Shown here piece by piece: positions 14,861 to 15,315 of a stretch of 15,315 nt of DNA. A model generated the notes under the pieces. That model was not told where the DNA came from, made no database searches, and worked only from the letters and a program-made list of their open reading frames with translations. The DNA is from Lachnospiraceae bacterium (lineage in GTDB: Bacteria; Bacillota; Clostridia; Lachnospirales; Lachnospiraceae), in the NCBI GenBank assembly GCA_009774615.1, contig VSOC01000404.1, forward strand, positions 1 to 15,315, in the 5' to 3' direction. The position numbers and the translations under genes were made by a program. Positions within the stretch are counted from its first letter, which is position 1; every line of letters starts with the position of its first letter.

Positions 14861-15271
14861 ATGAAATCCAGGATATTTTTCTTGATTATGCTCACAGTGC
14901 TATCCGTCAGCCATTCCAGCGCATTTATCTTCACACAGGCAGTCGATGAGGAGGCACTGATGAGCAAGGTCAAACAAATCGATGAATTTTTCAGCCGTTT
15001 CAATCTGGAGACAGGCTGCAACGGAAATCCCATAGACTCAGCATCCATAACCATCGACTCCATCCCGTCAGATTCAATAATGCGATTCAGGAATCTCGCG
15101 TCACTCCTTCATATCGAAAATTTCGTGAACGAGAAAAACGAGCCAGACTCCCTCGCCTGGGAATTTATAGGTTATGTGGCCAGAAACAATAAGCGGATAC
15201 ATTACGCCGATACGACATGGCATGCCGAAGCGATAGCATCCTTCTATGTTGTATTCCAAAATTCTCGTTGA
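14861..15271 (+). CDS. small secreted hypothetical protein
   Basis: 136 residues from ATG 14861, chosen because it begins a typical signal peptide (KSRIFFLIMLTVLSVS, likely cut after A21); the longer frame from 14807 would overlap the previous gene and bury the signal. The mature part is Ser/Asp-rich (IDSIPSDSIMRF) with no recognised motif. It follows the previous gene by 16 nt and is probably the last gene of the four-gene operon. The product ends soon after a strand-like FYVVF, so a truncated C-terminus relative to relatives is possible. Confidence 0.7.
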   Translation: MKSRIFFLIMLTVLSVSHSSAFIFTQAVDEEALMSKVKQIDEFFSRFNLETGCNGNPIDSASITIDSIPSDSIMRFRNLASLLHIENFVNEKNEPDSLAWEFIGYVARNNKRIHYADTTWHAEAIASFYVVFQNSR

Positions 15272-15315
15272 GATTTAGAAAAGATTAACGTTAAAAATCA
15301 ATTGCTTATATTTCT
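15272..15315. other. right edge, no feature seen
   Basis: The last 44 nt are AT-rich with no gene start, and no clear terminator hairpin after the exported-protein operon. Confidence 0.5.

Overview
The window looks like Bacteroidales DNA (Bacteroides, Parabacteroides or Muribaculaceae level; the species cannot be told from sequence alone). Reasons: promoter-like boxes fit the Bacteroidetes -7 consensus TAnnTTTG, clear Shine-Dalgarno sequences are absent, the integrase belongs to the long Bacteroidetes tyrosine-recombinase type, and there is a run of small exported proteins with a lipoprotein. Two blocks are present: a mobile defence island (about 1-12,300) and a host-like operon of exported proteins (12,438-15,271).

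Defence island. After a poorly coding left flank (1-591) with a promoter-like box and a terminator-like hairpin just before the first start codon, five genes run on the + strand with overlaps of 4 nt or gaps of 21-35 nt, so they are probably one operon. They are a type III DNA methyltransferase (mod), its helicase/nuclease partner (res), an RloC/PrrC-like ABC ATPase with a CxxC zinc-hook-like motif and an RxxxE...H anticodon-nuclease signature, an AlbA_2/RecG-C-like (Schlafen-type N-domain) regulator, and a 74-residue protein of unknown function. By analogy with PrrC and RloC, which sit in restriction loci and cut tRNA when DNA restriction is damaged or blocked, the ATPase would be a second, suicidal line of defence behind the restriction enzyme. 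Mosaic composition (an AT-rich methyltransferase specificity region and an AT-rich ATPase gene within GC-richer neighbours) suggests modular exchange.

Noncoding 10,060-10,767. This 0.7 kb gap is densely structured. It holds an inverted repeat with 10-bp arms, a degenerate octamer array in strict 8-bp phase (10,165-10,276), a promoter-like box, and two pairs of mutually exclusive inverted repeats, the largest forming a 23-bp stem (10,556-10,618). It may be a DNA site complex of the mobile element (attachment, partition or transfer) or an unrecognised structured RNA.

Integrase and right flank. A tyrosine recombinase on the - strand (10,768-12,015) has its own promoter-like box. The 0.4 kb beyond it contains further hairpins and probably the element end. 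A four-gene operon follows: lipoprotein, secreted caspase-like (C14) peptidase with an intact His/Cys dyad, and two small secreted proteins of unknown function. Its export signals argue for an envelope role rather than an intracellular abortive-infection role.
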